Below, piece after piece: positions 7,186 to 16,262 of a stretch of DNA of 39,594 bases (the stretch's first letter is position 1; each line of letters opens with the position of its first letter). Below the pieces are notes generated by a model. It worked only from the letters and a program-made list of their open reading frames with translations, was not told where the DNA came from and searched no databases. A program made the position numbers and the translations under genes. This stretch comes from Pararhizobium polonicum. Lineage in GTDB: Bacteria; Pseudomonadota; Alphaproteobacteria; Rhizobiales; Rhizobiaceae. Location: assembly GCF_001687365.1 (NCBI RefSeq), contig NZ_CM004504.1, positions 1 through 39,594 on the forward strand. The letters are read 5' to 3'.

Positions 7186-7902
7186 CTATGCCGTCAGCCG
7201 TAATCCGCCATCGCAAATGATCGTCTGGCCCGAAATGAATGTGTTATCGATCAGGAAGGCGATGGCCTGCGCAATGTCCTCAGGCGTTCCGACGCGCCCA
7301 ACGGGAGTTTTTGCGGCGAAGTCAGCAAACACAGGGACCTTCTGTTCGCCCGTGAGAAAGTTCCACCACGGCGTGTCAATCACGCCCGGCGACACGGCAT
7401 TGACGCGCATTGGCCGAAGTTCAGCAGCGAGGATCGGCACGAGTGCAGCGACGGCGGCGTTGGCGGCGCCGATGCCGGCGGTGCCGGGCATGGCAGCATG
7501 GGCCGTCACCGCCGAGATGAAGGTCAGGCTACCATCCTTGGCGAGATGCGGAAGCGCCGCCTGCGCCGTGGCGAAATGCGCGTAGACCTTTTCCTCGAAA
7601 CCGGACTTCACATCGGTGAGCGATACTGATGCGAAAGGACCAGCGCCCTTGCCGCTGCCAAGCGCTAGAACAAGATGATCGAAACTGCCGGTTCGCTCGA
7701 AAGCTCCGGGCAATCCGCTCGGATCGGCGGCGTCCATGACCAGCGTATCAAGATTGCCGGTCAGGAGATTACGGGCGGTGTCCAGCCGCTCGGCTTTCCG
7801 GCCAGTGATCGTAACCCTGTGACCTTGGCCGAGAAGTAGCCGGGCGGTGGCGAGACCAATTCCGGATGATCCGCCGACGATGACGATATGTTGGGAAGAC
7901 AT
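7186..7902 (-). CDS. SDR-family protein lacking the YxxxK catalytic pair
   Basis: This 238-residue protein has a clear Rossmann start (IVIVGGSSGIGLATARLL, TGRKAERL) and a typical SDR C-terminus (VNAVSPGVIDTPWW...SGQTIICDGGLRLT). The usual YxxxK segment aligns to IGAANAAVAAL, so the catalytic Tyr and Lys are replaced by Ile and Asn, and the protein may bind NAD(P) without classical dehydrogenase activity. The ATG has AAAGGAA upstream. It follows the second SDR gene by 38 bp on the same strand, so the two probably form an operon read away from the MmyB-type regulator. Substrate unknown. Confidence 0.88.
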   Translation of the reverse strand: MSSQHIVIVGGSSGIGLATARLLLGQGHRVTITGRKAERLDTARNLLTGNLDTLVMDAADPSGLPGAFERTGSFDHLVLALGSGKGAGPFASVSLTDVKSGFEEKVYAHFATAQAALPHLAKDGSLTFISAVTAHAAMPGTAGIGAANAAVAALVPILAAELRPMRVNAVSPGVIDTPWWNFLTGEQKVPVFADFAAKTPVGRVGTPEDIAQAIAFLIDNTFISGQTIICDGGLRLTA

Positions 7903-7940
7903 GGGAGTTCCTTTCGTTGCGTTGAAACTGGATCAGGTGG

Positions 7941-8771
7941 TCACACGACGGGGTTTGAAAGCCCCGTGAGTTGGAAGCTGAGTGCCCGAAGTCTCTGCCG
8001 AGCGTCGGCGTCATAGGCTTGGGCCTGGGCGCGAGAGGGCCGCAGCCCGTCAAAATAGAGGCCGGATCTATCTTGGAGATCGGGTGAGATGGCCAGATTC
8101 AGGATCGCATCAGCGCCTTCATCGACGCTGCTTGTGGGTGACACACCGTCGCCGCGCACCATGGCCGTTGCCATGTATGTTGCCGGGTGCAAGGCATTCA
8201 CGGTGACGCCCGTTCCCTTCAGTTCTTCGGCGAGATCGAAGGTGAAGAGAATTTGCGCGAGTTTGCTCTGGCAGTAGGCACGCCGACCGCTATAGCCACG
8301 CGTCAGCATCACCTCGGAGAAGTCGATCGCCTGTTGGCCGACAGAAGCGACATTGACAATGCGGGCGCGCGGGCCGCTTTCCAGTATCGGCAAAAGCAAC
8401 CGGGTCAGCAGGAAGCCTGACAGGTAGTTGACCGCAAAGCGCAGTTCGAAGCCATCCGGGCTTTCGCAGCGCCCCGGATAAGCGCCGGTAACACCGATAC
8501 CGGCATTATTGATCAGCACATCGAGACGGGAGTGATCGCGGAGAATGGTGTCGGCCAGGTCTCGGACTTCAGAGAGAGTTGATAAGTCGGCAGAATGGAA
8601 TGCCGCTTTCCCTCCGGATTGTATAATGGCTTGAACAAGGCTTTCGCCACGATCCCGGTCACGACCATGGATCAATATCGTTGTCTCGGGAGCCGCCAGC
8701 CGTTCGGCCACCCGGCGACCGACGCCATCGGTTGAACCCGTGATCAGGATCGTTCTTGTTGTCTCCGCCAT
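7941..8771 (-). CDS. Short-chain dehydrogenase/reductase
   Basis: This 276-residue protein is a complete SDR: TGSTDGVG cofactor motif near the N-terminus, LINNAGIG, an active-site Ser in NVASVG and YCQSK (YxxxK). It resembles the retinol-dehydrogenase/WW-oxidoreductase-like group, with NALHPATYMATAM after the active site. The ATG at 8771 was preferred over the longer frame because GGAAGGCG precedes it. It would carry out an NAD(P)-dependent carbonyl/alcohol conversion; the substrate is not readable. It is divergent from the MmyB-type regulator (105 bp between starts), which probably controls it. Confidence 0.9.
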   Translation of the reverse strand: MAETTRTILITGSTDGVGRRVAERLAAPETTILIHGRDRDRGESLVQAIIQSGGKAAFHSADLSTLSEVRDLADTILRDHSRLDVLINNAGIGVTGAYPGRCESPDGFELRFAVNYLSGFLLTRLLLPILESGPRARIVNVASVGQQAIDFSEVMLTRGYSGRRAYCQSKLAQILFTFDLAEELKGTGVTVNALHPATYMATAMVRGDGVSPTSSVDEGADAILNLAISPDLQDRSGLYFDGLRPSRAQAQAYDADARQRLRALSFQLTGLSNPVV

Positions 8772-8876
8772 AACATCGCCTTCCACGCAAATCGCTGTTG
8801 AAGGTGATTTGCGCCGAATCGAAAACGGCAAACAGTTCTGGTTTGATCATGGTATCAATACTGCTATGATGAGCGA

Positions 8877-9686
8877 ATGATGGATGCACTTGTGGACCAC
8901 ATTGACGCGCGGAGAAAAGAGTTCGGGGATTTCCTGCGCTCCCGCCGCGAGCGGCTGACGCCCTCTGCCGTTGGCCTTCCCAACGGCTTCCGGCGGCGCA
9001 CGCCGGGTCTCCGCCGTGAGGAGGTTGCGCTTCTCGCCGGGGTCGGCACCACTTGGTACACATGGCTGGAACAGGGCCGCGACGTGCGGCCTTCAGCGGA
9101 AGTGCTCAACGCACTTGCCGAGGCTCTGAATCTCGATCCGGCCGAACGCCAGCATCTGTTCACGCTGGCTGATCGCCCATCACCGCAAACCCGTTCCCAT
9201 GGTCCTGAACAAGTGCCAGGCGCACTCGCCCGGATGCTCGACAGTATGGCCGGGCAGCCGGCCTATGTGCTGGGCCGTCGCTGGGACGTGCTCGCCTGGA
9301 ACGCGGCTGCCGTTACCGTCTTCGGCGATTTCGGACGCCTCGAAGGCGATGCCCGCAACATGATGCACCTGATGTTCGTGAACGAAGCGCATCGGCGGCT
9401 TCTGGCGGATTGGGGCGATCTCGCGCCACTATCGCTGGCGATCTTCCGGGCGGACAGTGCCCGATATGCGGGCGATCCGGATTTCGAGCGACTGATTGCC
9501 GTTCTGACGAAGGAGAGTCCCGAGTTCCGCGCATGGTGGCCACGTCACGATGTCGTGCTTCAGCCCTCCACCGTGAAACGCATTCGCCACCCGTCAGCCG
9601 GCCAACTCGAATTCGAGTATATGAGCCTCGACGTGAGCGAATCTCCGGGTATGCGTTTTGTCGTTTGTACGCCGAGGCAAACTTAA
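8877..9686 (+). CDS. MmyB-type helix-turn-helix transcriptional regulator
   Basis: This 269-residue protein has an N-terminal XRE HTH (FGDFLRSRRERLTPSAVGLP...RRTPGLRREEVALLAGVGTTWYTWLEQGRDVRPSAEVLNALAEAL). A C-terminal MmyB-like ligand domain (RWDVLAWNAAAVTVFGDF...NMMHLMF) follows. Such proteins repress a divergent oxidoreductase gene and respond to small hydrophobic ligands. Here it faces the SDR pair with a 105-bp shared promoter region, a classic local-regulator layout. It is full length and the motifs are intact. Confidence 0.92.
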   Translation: MMDALVDHIDARRKEFGDFLRSRRERLTPSAVGLPNGFRRRTPGLRREEVALLAGVGTTWYTWLEQGRDVRPSAEVLNALAEALNLDPAERQHLFTLADRPSPQTRSHGPEQVPGALARMLDSMAGQPAYVLGRRWDVLAWNAAAVTVFGDFGRLEGDARNMMHLMFVNEAHRRLLADWGDLAPLSLAIFRADSARYAGDPDFERLIAVLTKESPEFRAWWPRHDVVLQPSTVKRIRHPSAGQLEFEYMSLDVSESPGMRFVVCTPRQT

Positions 9687-9774
9687 ATCGGGGATTTGCG
9701 ACTGAAGGGGCATCAAGCCAACTACCGAGCGTCCGCTGCTGAGATCGTCGCGAATACAGCGGAAGGCATGTTCC

Positions 9775-10293
9775 TCACCGCTGCTCAGGGAAGCCGCCGG
9801 GATTGAGCGTCAACTGCATGAACACGAGGTCAAGCCATTTGCCGAATTTGGTGCCGACCTGCTTGAGATGACCGACATGCTCGAAGCCGAGCTTCTCATG
9901 CAGGCGTACGGAGCCGAGGTTCTCGGCTTCAATCCCAGCGACCATAACGTGCTTGCCGATCGCTCGCGCGCGCTCGACGAGGGCCTCCATGAGTTTCACT
10001 CCCGTGCCTTTGCCGCGCTGGTCCACCCTCACATAGACGGAATGTTCGACGGTATGTCTGTAGCCATCGAAGGCTCGCCAGTCGCCGAAGGACGCGTAGC
10101 CGACGACCTGACCGTCCTCGCCGATAGCCACCAGGACTGGATAGCCGAGCCTGCCTCGATCGGCCAGCCAGCTATGTCTGTTAGCCTTATCGACTTCGGC
10201 GTCGTTCCAGATTGCTGTCGTGTTCGCGACTGCATGGTTGTAGATGTCGGTGATGCCGGGAATATCTGCTTCGATGACGTCACGTATTTCCAT
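9775..10293 (-). CDS. GNAT N-acetyltransferase, phosphinothricin/MddA-like
   Basis: This 172-residue protein starts MEIRDVIEADIPGITDIYNHAV and has the acetyl-CoA site QRGKGTGVKLMEAL with NLGSVRLHEKLGFEHVG and KWLDLVFMQ near the end, the pattern of the phosphinothricin acetyltransferase/MddA subgroup. Known members acetylate phosphinothricin, methionine sulfoximine or related amino acid analogues. The ATG at 10293 has GGAAG upstream; a 12-base longer start exists. It lies 77 bp downstream of the XRE-cupin regulator on the same strand, so it is probably that regulator's target. Actual substrate unknown. Confidence 0.9.
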   Translation of the reverse strand: MEIRDVIEADIPGITDIYNHAVANTTAIWNDAEVDKANRHSWLADRGRLGYPVLVAIGEDGQVVGYASFGDWRAFDGYRHTVEHSVYVRVDQRGKGTGVKLMEALVERARAIGKHVMVAGIEAENLGSVRLHEKLGFEHVGHLKQVGTKFGKWLDLVFMQLTLNPGGFPEQR

Positions 10294-10370
10294 GGTCGCT
10301 TCCATTTGTTTAATATGATAGGTTTATGTCTACTATATTAAACATGTTGGTGCAACGCATTCCGCCGAAG

Positions 10371-10934
10371 TCAGCCTACGGTCAATGCCGCCACTGCATA
10401 AACGCACTCCCGCTCGCTTGCGTTCTTGAACACGCAATCGGTTGGTGGGCCGAGTTCCAGGCAATCTCCTTCCTTCATTTCGTGCTGCGTCTGGCCTTCT
10501 ACAAACACGAGCTCTCCAGACAGGACCCATACGAGCTGGCGGAGGAAGGCATAGGCTGAGGCTGGCATGGGCACCTCCTTGCCAGCGGGAAGAGTCACGT
10601 TGACAAGATCCAGCGGCATGTCCGAGCGTGGTGAAACGTGGCGGCGGAGATATCCCGTTTCAGGATCGGCCCAGACGGGCTGGTCAGCCTTCCTGAGGAG
10701 CCGACCCTGCTGTATCTCCGCTCGCGCCATCAGCGTGGACATGCTCAAGCCGAAAGCGCCAGACAGCTTGCCGAGCATGTTTGCAGTGGGGCTGCTCTCG
10801 CCTCGCTCGACCTTATAGACCATCGCGCGAGAAACTGACGCCTTGGCTGCGAGGTCGCTCAGGGACCAACCCCGACTTTCGCGCTCGGTCCGAATACGCG
10901 CTCCAATCCGCTTGTCCATATTATCTGTGCTCAT
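10371..10934 (-). CDS. XRE-cupin transcriptional regulator
   Basis: This 187-residue protein has an HTH (IGARIRTERESRGWSLSDLAAKASVSRAMVYKVERGESSPTANMLGKLSGAF, residues 10-60) and a C-terminal cupin (about residues 105-185, ending in HEMKEGDCLELGPPTDCVFKN). XRE-cupin proteins such as PuuR control small catabolic or resistance operons in answer to a bound metabolite. It is co-directional with and upstream of the acetyltransferase gene, which supports local control of it. Confidence 0.92.
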   Translation of the reverse strand: MSTDNMDKRIGARIRTERESRGWSLSDLAAKASVSRAMVYKVERGESSPTANMLGKLSGAFGLSMSTLMARAEIQQGRLLRKADQPVWADPETGYLRRHVSPRSDMPLDLVNVTLPAGKEVPMPASAYAFLRQLVWVLSGELVFVEGQTQHEMKEGDCLELGPPTDCVFKNASERECVYAVAALTVG

Positions 10935-11003
10935 CGTGCTACGATAGTAGACGCGGATTTGACTTTCAAGCGACGTCGCTTCTCAACGACGCCCCTCGCT
11001 GGA

Positions 11004-11792
11004 TCAAGAGGACTGCTTGAGCAGCTTGACAAAAGTCTCTGACGAAATGACGGGCGCGAAGAAATTGTTGATGCGCTCCATTGCTGCCTTTTCCTGTTCC
11101 GGCTTCTGGCAACCGCAGGCGTCGCCGATCACAATGGGAAGATACCCGTTGTCACGAGCCAGCCGCGCGTTGCCTTCGATGCACCAGTCGAGATGGATGC
11201 CCGTCAGGACGATGACTTCGATCTTCTTGCGCGATAGCTCAAGCGGAAGCTGGGTTCCGATGAACGCCGTCTGAAGTGCGCGCTCGTTAAATTCGTTATC
11301 GCCAGGACGCACCAGAGCTTGCAGCTCTCCCACGAGCTCGTTGTCGCGTGCCTGCTGCTCCTTCGTCCAGTTCAGACCTTTAGTCCAAGAGCCGAACTGA
11401 ACGCGATCGAAGTCGTTCATTGGATAATCCTGCCGGAAGACTTCATAGCCGATCCAGTTGAACGACACGAAATTCTTCGCCTTGCGGGCGGCCTCGACCA
11501 CCTTGACCGTCGCCGGAAGGCTGCCTCGCTCGCGGTGACCCTCTGCAGCCTGCACGCCGCCAGGATCATAGCAGGACTTGTTCTGGCTAACTGAGCAATA
11601 GGCAGCCGGACGCGAGAGGATTTCAGCGAGATCAAGTTGCTTCCAATGCGGGGCCAGTTCGGGGATAGCGTGGATGCCGCCCATATTTGCGGCAGTCTGA
11701 TTTGCTTTTGCACTTGGAGCGCCAGCGACCGCTACGGCAAGGCCCATTGAACCTAGCATGGCGGCCCGACGTGTTGCGACAAGATTTTCCAT
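11004..11792 (-). CDS. Exported isochorismatase-like cysteine hydrolase
   Basis: This 262-residue protein has an N-terminal export signal with a twin arginine (ATRRAAMLGSMGLAVAVAGAPSAKA), consistent with Tat or Sec export. The C-terminal half has the isochorismatase-type nucleophile region (VLTGIHLDWCIEGNARLARDNGY, then IVIGDACG). The usual early DxQ motif that supplies the catalytic Asp aligns to VSQNKSCYDPGG, where Asp is absent, so activity may differ from classical amidohydrolases of this fold. It is the last passenger gene before tnpA, separated by 249 bp in which I see no gene. Confidence 0.8.
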   Translation of the reverse strand: MENLVATRRAAMLGSMGLAVAVAGAPSAKANQTAANMGGIHAIPELAPHWKQLDLAEILSRPAAYCSVSQNKSCYDPGGVQAAEGHRERGSLPATVKVVEAARKAKNFVSFNWIGYEVFRQDYPMNDFDRVQFGSWTKGLNWTKEQQARDNELVGELQALVRPGDNEFNERALQTAFIGTQLPLELSRKKIEVIVLTGIHLDWCIEGNARLARDNGYLPIVIGDACGCQKPEQEKAAMERINNFFAPVISSETFVKLLKQSS

Positions 11793-12041
11793 ATTTTCCT
11801 CACGTTAACGCGTGTTAGCCCGCGGACCCGCTCCGAGGGACGTGAGGATAGATGCAATAGGTGTGCCAATTTAATAGCACAAAGTGACACTATAGTATTA
11901 CGATACGGATCGAGAGCGTTTGCGATGACGGCCACAGCGTTATATTTTTCCTGAGGTATGGCCGAAAATGCGTCGCAAATCTCCCAACAAAAGTTGGAAT
12001 TTTGCGCCTGAGTTTTGCAACTGGCATTTTCGCGCCGCTGC

Positions 12042-14951
12042 TCATGCGGCAATTTTGTCGAAATCTATCCGGCTGTCCAGATCGAGATCGAACCGGCCAT
12101 AGGGATTGACGTGAGCGTAGATCAGCGGGGTGAGGCCGCGATAATCTTCCGGTGCCATCCGGCCCTGCCATGACGGCTCGGTGAGTACCGTTTGCAGCAT
12201 GCGCGTGTTGACATAGACAAGCGATGCTTGAAGGAGATGCAACGCAAGCGCCGAAGCCTCCTGCTCATCAATGCGGTTGGTCGCCATTTCGCCACCTTTA
12301 CCGAAGAAGACGAAACCGTTGGCGCTGTTCCAGTTTTCAACGACGTTGAGCCCTTCATGGATTTCCCGGCGGAAGGCTTCCTGGCGCAGGTAACGGCATA
12401 GAAAGATCGTCTTGACCGCACGTCCGAGTTCGCTCAACGCCTTGTAGGTTGGGTGCATCACTTCCGCCCGCGCGAAGCGGCGCAGGATCGCCTCCGGATC
12501 GGCTGTGCGCGTCTGCATGGCAGCGGCATATTTGACCATTTCATCATATTGCTGTTCGATCTCCTCCCAGTTGATCGGGTTGGAAAGGACCGGAAGCAGA
12601 TTCGGCAATATTGTCCGAAAGCTCGCATCCGGTAACGCCAGTTTCTGCCGGGCAATGGCCTTCAGGCGTGGGGCGAGTTCAAAGCCGAGCAACCGGCAAA
12701 AGGCGAAACCAACGGCGCTCTGGCCGTGGCTATCGACATATTGCCGTTGGATTTCCAGATCGGTGCAATGCCGAAGAACGCCTTCGATCATCGATGCGAC
12801 TTCCGATGAAGAGCACCGTTTGAGCTGGGAATAAACGCAGGTGGCTCGCTTTTCGACATGCCAGTAGATCATGACGCCGCGCCCGCCATAGCGGGCATGC
12901 CATTCGGTCATCAGGTTGCGATCCCAGGCCCCGAACTTCGTGGAATCCGATGCGCAGGCAGTTCCGGCGTCACCCCAGACCGCTGCATTGCGAACCGCAA
13001 GCGTGGCATTGGCGACCCGAGCGCAGGCTTCCCGCAAAGCGCCCGCGTGAATGAAGCGGCGATGTACATGAAGAAGCTCCTCATAGCTGGCATCTGTGGT
13101 AGCTCCGGCGACTCGCTTCAGACCGGCATTGGTGCCGAGACCATAGAGGCAAAATAGCAGTCGCTGATCCAGAACAGCCTTGGGCAGGGCGACGCGGGAG
13201 GCCGAGGTTTCGAAGGCATCTAGAAGCCCGGTGTCGAGGGCTGCTTCCTTCAGGACATCGAGGAGGCCCGTCATCGGCCAGCGCTGACTGATTTCCGATT
13301 TGATTGCTGCCAGCCCTTTCGGTTCCGGTGCTGGCTTGAACGGCGTGATCGATATCCGGTTTTCGCCGCGCCATAGGATTCTCACCTTCTCGTTTCGTGG
13401 CATTGTTTCGTTCAGAAGCAGCAACTCGTGTTCCAGTTCCTGGCGAACCACTGCCACAAATTCGCAGGCATCCTGGGTCAGGTTTAGCTTGGAATAATAA
13501 GAAGAACGCCGATCCGCAAAATCCTTTGGCAGATCATCATCGGGATTGCGGTAACGGTCAGCGCCAACAACCCAGATTTCCTTGGACCGGATGCAGTCCC
13601 GTAATTGGGTCAGGACGCAGAGTTCATAGCTGATACGGTTGACGCGACCATTTCCATCGATGACCGAACTGCGCCACTTTGCCGGGATCACGCCATCTAT
13701 CGGCACATCTTGTTGCGGCACGAACCGGCACCCGTCCTCCAGCCTTGCCCTGATCCAGTCGAGGGCTGACAAAACCGGTCGCCAGACCACATTGTTTGAG
13801 CGGAATTCCAGCACGGAAAGCAAGCTTGGTAGCATCCGACGATAATGATTGGCCCACGAATTGCGCATCACCGCATAAATGCGGCGGTCGAGCGCGCCCT
13901 TGGCATTGCTCTCCTTGATGATCGCCGCCAGCTTTTCCTTGCCGACAACCGGAAAGATGACATCACAAATGCGGCCGTCCGGATCGTCAATCGATGCAGT
14001 GGCAATATCGACGAGCAGCCGTTCCTTTCCATAGACCCGTTCGACATCCTTGGCGATGTCGCCCACCACCTTCCGTTTCGACCGAGCACCGATCTTGTGT
14101 ACCGTTTCCACGAGCAGCTCGACCATTGCATCGGTCATCGCGGTTTCCCGCGCCATCAGATAAACCGCATAAAGCGCAAGCTGGCGCGCCACGGTGTGAC
14201 GGCGCATCTCCGATGCCTTTTCGCCGGAAACGCGGCGGGCGACATGCTCGATCCACGCGGGATTGATGTTCGAAAACATATTCCGGGGAAGGTTCAGTTT
14301 TCGGATGAACGCCAGCCGGGCGGTCACCTCGAGAATGTTGTCGAGGGTTGCTTGCCCGGCGTCGGCTTTCATCGCATTGAAGCCTGTCGGCCCTTCCGCG
14401 TCAGCCAGGGAGATTTCCATCGCTGCAACAGTCCCAGGCGGAAGCGCTGCGCTCACCTCATGAAGCCAGCCGTCCAGATATTGTTGCCGCTGCGAACGAA
14501 CAAGCCGTTCCAGCTCCTTGGCCGAAGGACCATAGATATTGCGATCCCGGCACCAAAGAAACACCGCCTCAAGCATGGCGCTCACGGATTGCCCGGACGG
14601 GCAAAGCTCGCCAATGATCCAGCAAGAAAGCGCGTCCCGGTCTCCTCGCGTCATTCGGCGAAAGCCGAGATACTGCAAAATCTCGGCGCAATGCCGGCGG
14701 GCGCTTCTCCCGCCGAAATCATAACCGGACAGTTCGTCGGCTGGGACGCCGATCTGCTCGGCCAGGTATTCGGCAGCATCGTGCGGGACCAATGTGCCAT
14801 CGTCAGCGAAAAATCCGCGTGCGCTGAAAAACTTCAACTGCGAGGCCAAGCCAAGCCTGGTAGCGGCCGGTTTGGAATTGATGAAATCAATGTCGGCGAA
14901 GCTCAGGCTCCATTGGCCGACAAAATCCGAACTCGAAATACCCGTACTCAT
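12042..14951 (-). CDS. tnpA: Tn3-family transposase TnpA
   Basis: This is a 969-residue transposase, near the usual 960-1020 length of the family. The DDE triad is visible: D669 in ASDSTKF, D740 in YVDSHGQS and E872 in [11 protein letters not shown]. The N-terminal DUF4158-like part (about residues 1-160) binds the inverted repeats. The ATG at 14951 was chosen for its GAGGAG ribosome site; an upstream start would extend into the sequence next to the right end. The gene reads inward from the right inverted repeat and appears intact, so the element could be active. Confidence 0.97.
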   Translation of the reverse strand: MSTGISSSDFVGQWSLSFADIDFINSKPAATRLGLASQLKFFSARGFFADDGTLVPHDAAEYLAEQIGVPADELSGYDFGGRSARRHCAEILQYLGFRRMTRGDRDALSCWIIGELCPSGQSVSAMLEAVFLWCRDRNIYGPSAKELERLVRSQRQQYLDGWLHEVSAALPPGTVAAMEISLADAEGPTGFNAMKADAGQATLDNILEVTARLAFIRKLNLPRNMFSNINPAWIEHVARRVSGEKASEMRRHTVARQLALYAVYLMARETAMTDAMVELLVETVHKIGARSKRKVVGDIAKDVERVYGKERLLVDIATASIDDPDGRICDVIFPVVGKEKLAAIIKESNAKGALDRRIYAVMRNSWANHYRRMLPSLLSVLEFRSNNVVWRPVLSALDWIRARLEDGCRFVPQQDVPIDGVIPAKWRSSVIDGNGRVNRISYELCVLTQLRDCIRSKEIWVVGADRYRNPDDDLPKDFADRRSSYYSKLNLTQDACEFVAVVRQELEHELLLLNETMPRNEKVRILWRGENRISITPFKPAPEPKGLAAIKSEISQRWPMTGLLDVLKEAALDTGLLDAFETSASRVALPKAVLDQRLLFCLYGLGTNAGLKRVAGATTDASYEELLHVHRRFIHAGALREACARVANATLAVRNAAVWGDAGTACASDSTKFGAWDRNLMTEWHARYGGRGVMIYWHVEKRATCVYSQLKRCSSSEVASMIEGVLRHCTDLEIQRQYVDSHGQSAVGFAFCRLLGFELAPRLKAIARQKLALPDASFRTILPNLLPVLSNPINWEEIEQQYDEMVKYAAAMQTRTADPEAILRRFARAEVMHPTYKALSELGRAVKTIFLCRYLRQEAFRREIHEGLNVVENWNSANGFVFFGKGGEMATNRIDEQEASALALHLLQASLVYVNTRMLQTVLTEPSWQGRMAPEDYRGLTPLIYAHVNPYGRFDLDLDSRIDFDKIAA

Positions 14952-15030
14952 CAAAACGCTCCTCAAATTGGAACGCAATGTCACGAACAGGCGCGTCGCG
15001 GGTCAATCCTGCAGGCTATGTTCCCACAAG

Positions 15031-15074
15031 GTTCTTCGAGTTGGCCAAAATCGCAGCTTCGGGCCGACTGGGCC
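15031..15074 (-). repeat. Right terminal inverted repeat of the transposon
   Basis: It is the complement of the left repeat, with one difference at position 38 from the outer end. The outer edge is followed at once by the second AGAAT copy. Confidence 0.93.
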
Positions 15075-15079
15075 AGAAT
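15075..15079. repeat. Target-site duplication AGAAT, right copy
   Basis: This copy matches the left duplication at 6296-6300. Deleting the transposon with one copy restores ...TTC TTC ATT CTG TTC..., the middle of a hydrophobic TraG membrane helix. Confidence 0.95.
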
Positions 15080-15214
15080 GAAGAAGGTCTGGAGCAGTGG
15101 CTTCCAGATGCGGAAGGGCATGCCGATAAGGTTGACGAAAGCCCATATCGGATCACGGGCTGCGGCGCGCATCATGTTTTTGAAAGCGGCCCATGCAAGT
15201 CTGGCGCGGATCAT
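15075..15214 (-). pseudogene. traG: TraG N-terminal fragment (first 46 codons)
   Basis: This short 5' end of the coupling-protein gene encodes MIRARLAWAAFKNMMRAAAR and continues to a hydrophobic LLQTFFI, the start of the membrane helix that resumes at 6300. The frame then runs into the transposon end and stops at 14981, giving a 77-residue dead-end product. The start overlaps the TraD stop as ATGA, the usual tra operon coupling. Confidence 0.92.
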
Positions 15215-15519
15215 GAAGCGACCTCCGTGCTGTTGCTGTTGTCCGGCGTCGCTGATGGCACTGGCCCGAGAAGATCGGCAAAGAGCGCCTTGTCATTATC
15301 GCGGGTGAGGAAGCCGGGCAGCTCGCGGCGCAACCAGTCACCGAGGCGCTTGGTGAATTCCGGATCGTTGGCGTTTTCGAGCCGATGCAGGACGAGAGCG
15401 CCGAGCAACACCTTGCGGCGCGTGTCGTTGGTTCGATCCTGTTTCGAAAGCCGGGCCTTCAGCGCCGAACGCTGGGCATCCAGCTCAGCAAGACGCTGTT
15501 CGATGGATTTCCTTGCCAC
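15211..15519 (-). CDS. traD: TraD-like conjugal transfer protein
   Basis: This 102-residue protein starts with a coiled-coil-prone basic segment (ARKSIEQRLAELDAQRSALKARLSKQDR), followed by TRRKVLLGALVLHRLEN and LGDWLRRELPGFLTRDNDKALFADLL, as in the rhizobial TraC/TraD accessory proteins encoded just before TraG. These are thought to help assemble the relaxosome at oriT. The GTG at 15519 was chosen because GAAAGGA lies upstream; the 48 extra upstream codons of the open frame look non-coding. The stop overlaps the traG start (ATGA). Confidence 0.8.
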   Translation of the reverse strand: MARKSIEQRLAELDAQRSALKARLSKQDRTNDTRRKVLLGALVLHRLENANDPEFTKRLGDWLRRELPGFLTRDNDKALFADLLGPVPSATPDNSNSTEVAS

Positions 15520-15562
15520 GATTTTTTCCTTTCGATGATTTGCGCTGAAGCTGTTGCCTTGG

Positions 15563-16240
15563 TCAGGGCTTCTTTCTGGAGGACAGCCCAAATTCCATGA
15601 GAAGCCGGGCGTAGCGATTTCGGGAGTAGATCGTGCCGCCCGGTTCGCCGCCTTCCTCGACACTCAGAAAAGTGCCGCCGTCGCTGCCATCGTTGCTCAA
15701 CAGGCCGGCAGTGAATAATGCGTCCGCTATCCCCTCGTCAGGCTGGACTTTCCCGTCATTGAGATCGGGAAGCAGAAGGAGATCTTCGATAAAGGCGCGA
15801 TCGACAATCCGGCTCAATCGCAATCCTTCTTTCAGGGACATGTCCCCGCGCGCCGTCGCGGCCATCAGTCTTCCGACGATCACCGGCTTGGAGAGATCAT
15901 CCATGCGCTCAAGAAGCAGGAGGATGGTTTCGCCAAAGCGCTGCCCATCGTCCTGCTCTTCGATCTTTCGCACGAATTCCTTTCTGGACGTGTGGTCGCT
16001 TTCGTTCGCAAAGCTGGTGAGGAAGGCGATTACCTTGCGCTGAAAAACGAGATCACGAATAGCAGCTCCGCTGCGCGCGATATTCACCAACGTTCCCACG
16101 ACGGGCACCCCGTCTAACGCGCCGGAAGTGATCACGCTGTCCAGCGCTATGTCCCCGATCGTCCCGCCGAGGTCGGCTAGCTCGTCATGACCAAGCGATT
16201 TCACCAGATCCGTTGAAATACGATCAAGATCATTCGTCAT
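15563..16240 (-). CDS. Unrecognised 225-aa protein between NYN gene and traD
   Basis: I do not recognise a named family. The 225-residue protein has an N-terminal amphipathic/hydrophobic stretch (GTIGDIALDSVITSGALDGVPVVGTLVNIARSGAAIRDLVFQRKVIAFL, about residues 25-75). A charged helical core follows (RFGETILLLLERMDDLSKPVIVGRLMAATARGDMSLKEGLRLSRIVDRAFIEDLLLL), then a more polar C-terminus. The ATG at 16240 has CAGGAG upstream. It lies 22 bp after the NYN gene and 43 bp before traD on the same strand, so it is in the tra operon and in the DNA predicted to enter a recipient early. The hydrophobic GVPVVGTLVNIA segment could touch a membrane. Confidence 0.75.
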   Translation of the reverse strand: MTNDLDRISTDLVKSLGHDELADLGGTIGDIALDSVITSGALDGVPVVGTLVNIARSGAAIRDLVFQRKVIAFLTSFANESDHTSRKEFVRKIEEQDDGQRFGETILLLLERMDDLSKPVIVGRLMAATARGDMSLKEGLRLSRIVDRAFIEDLLLLPDLNDGKVQPDEGIADALFTAGLLSNDGSDGGTFLSVEEGGEPGGTIYSRNRYARLLMEFGLSSRKKP

Positions 16241-16262
16241 GGCATTCTCCTGTTGAGCGGGG

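Larger units (their letters stand above)
6301..15074. mobile_element. Tn3-family transposon with redox/stress cargo inserted in traG
   Basis: The element is 8774 bp, bounded by 44-bp inverted repeats (43/44 identical) and a 5-bp AGAAT duplication. It encodes a serine resolvase at the left end and a Tn3-type transposase at the right end, both on the minus strand. About 5 kb of passenger genes sit between the two, so the transposition core is split. The passengers are two SDR oxidoreductases, an MmyB-type HTH regulator, a GNAT acetyltransferase, an XRE-cupin regulator and an exported isochorismatase-like protein. The perfect duplication and near-identical ends point to a recent insertion. I do not recognise a named transposon. 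Confidence 0.95.

Noticed and set aside
13845..15308. A 487-codon plus-strand frame antisense to tnpA that crosses the right transposon end
   Set aside because: It is antisense to a transposase with an intact DDE triad and runs across the insertion boundary, so it cannot be an ancestral gene.
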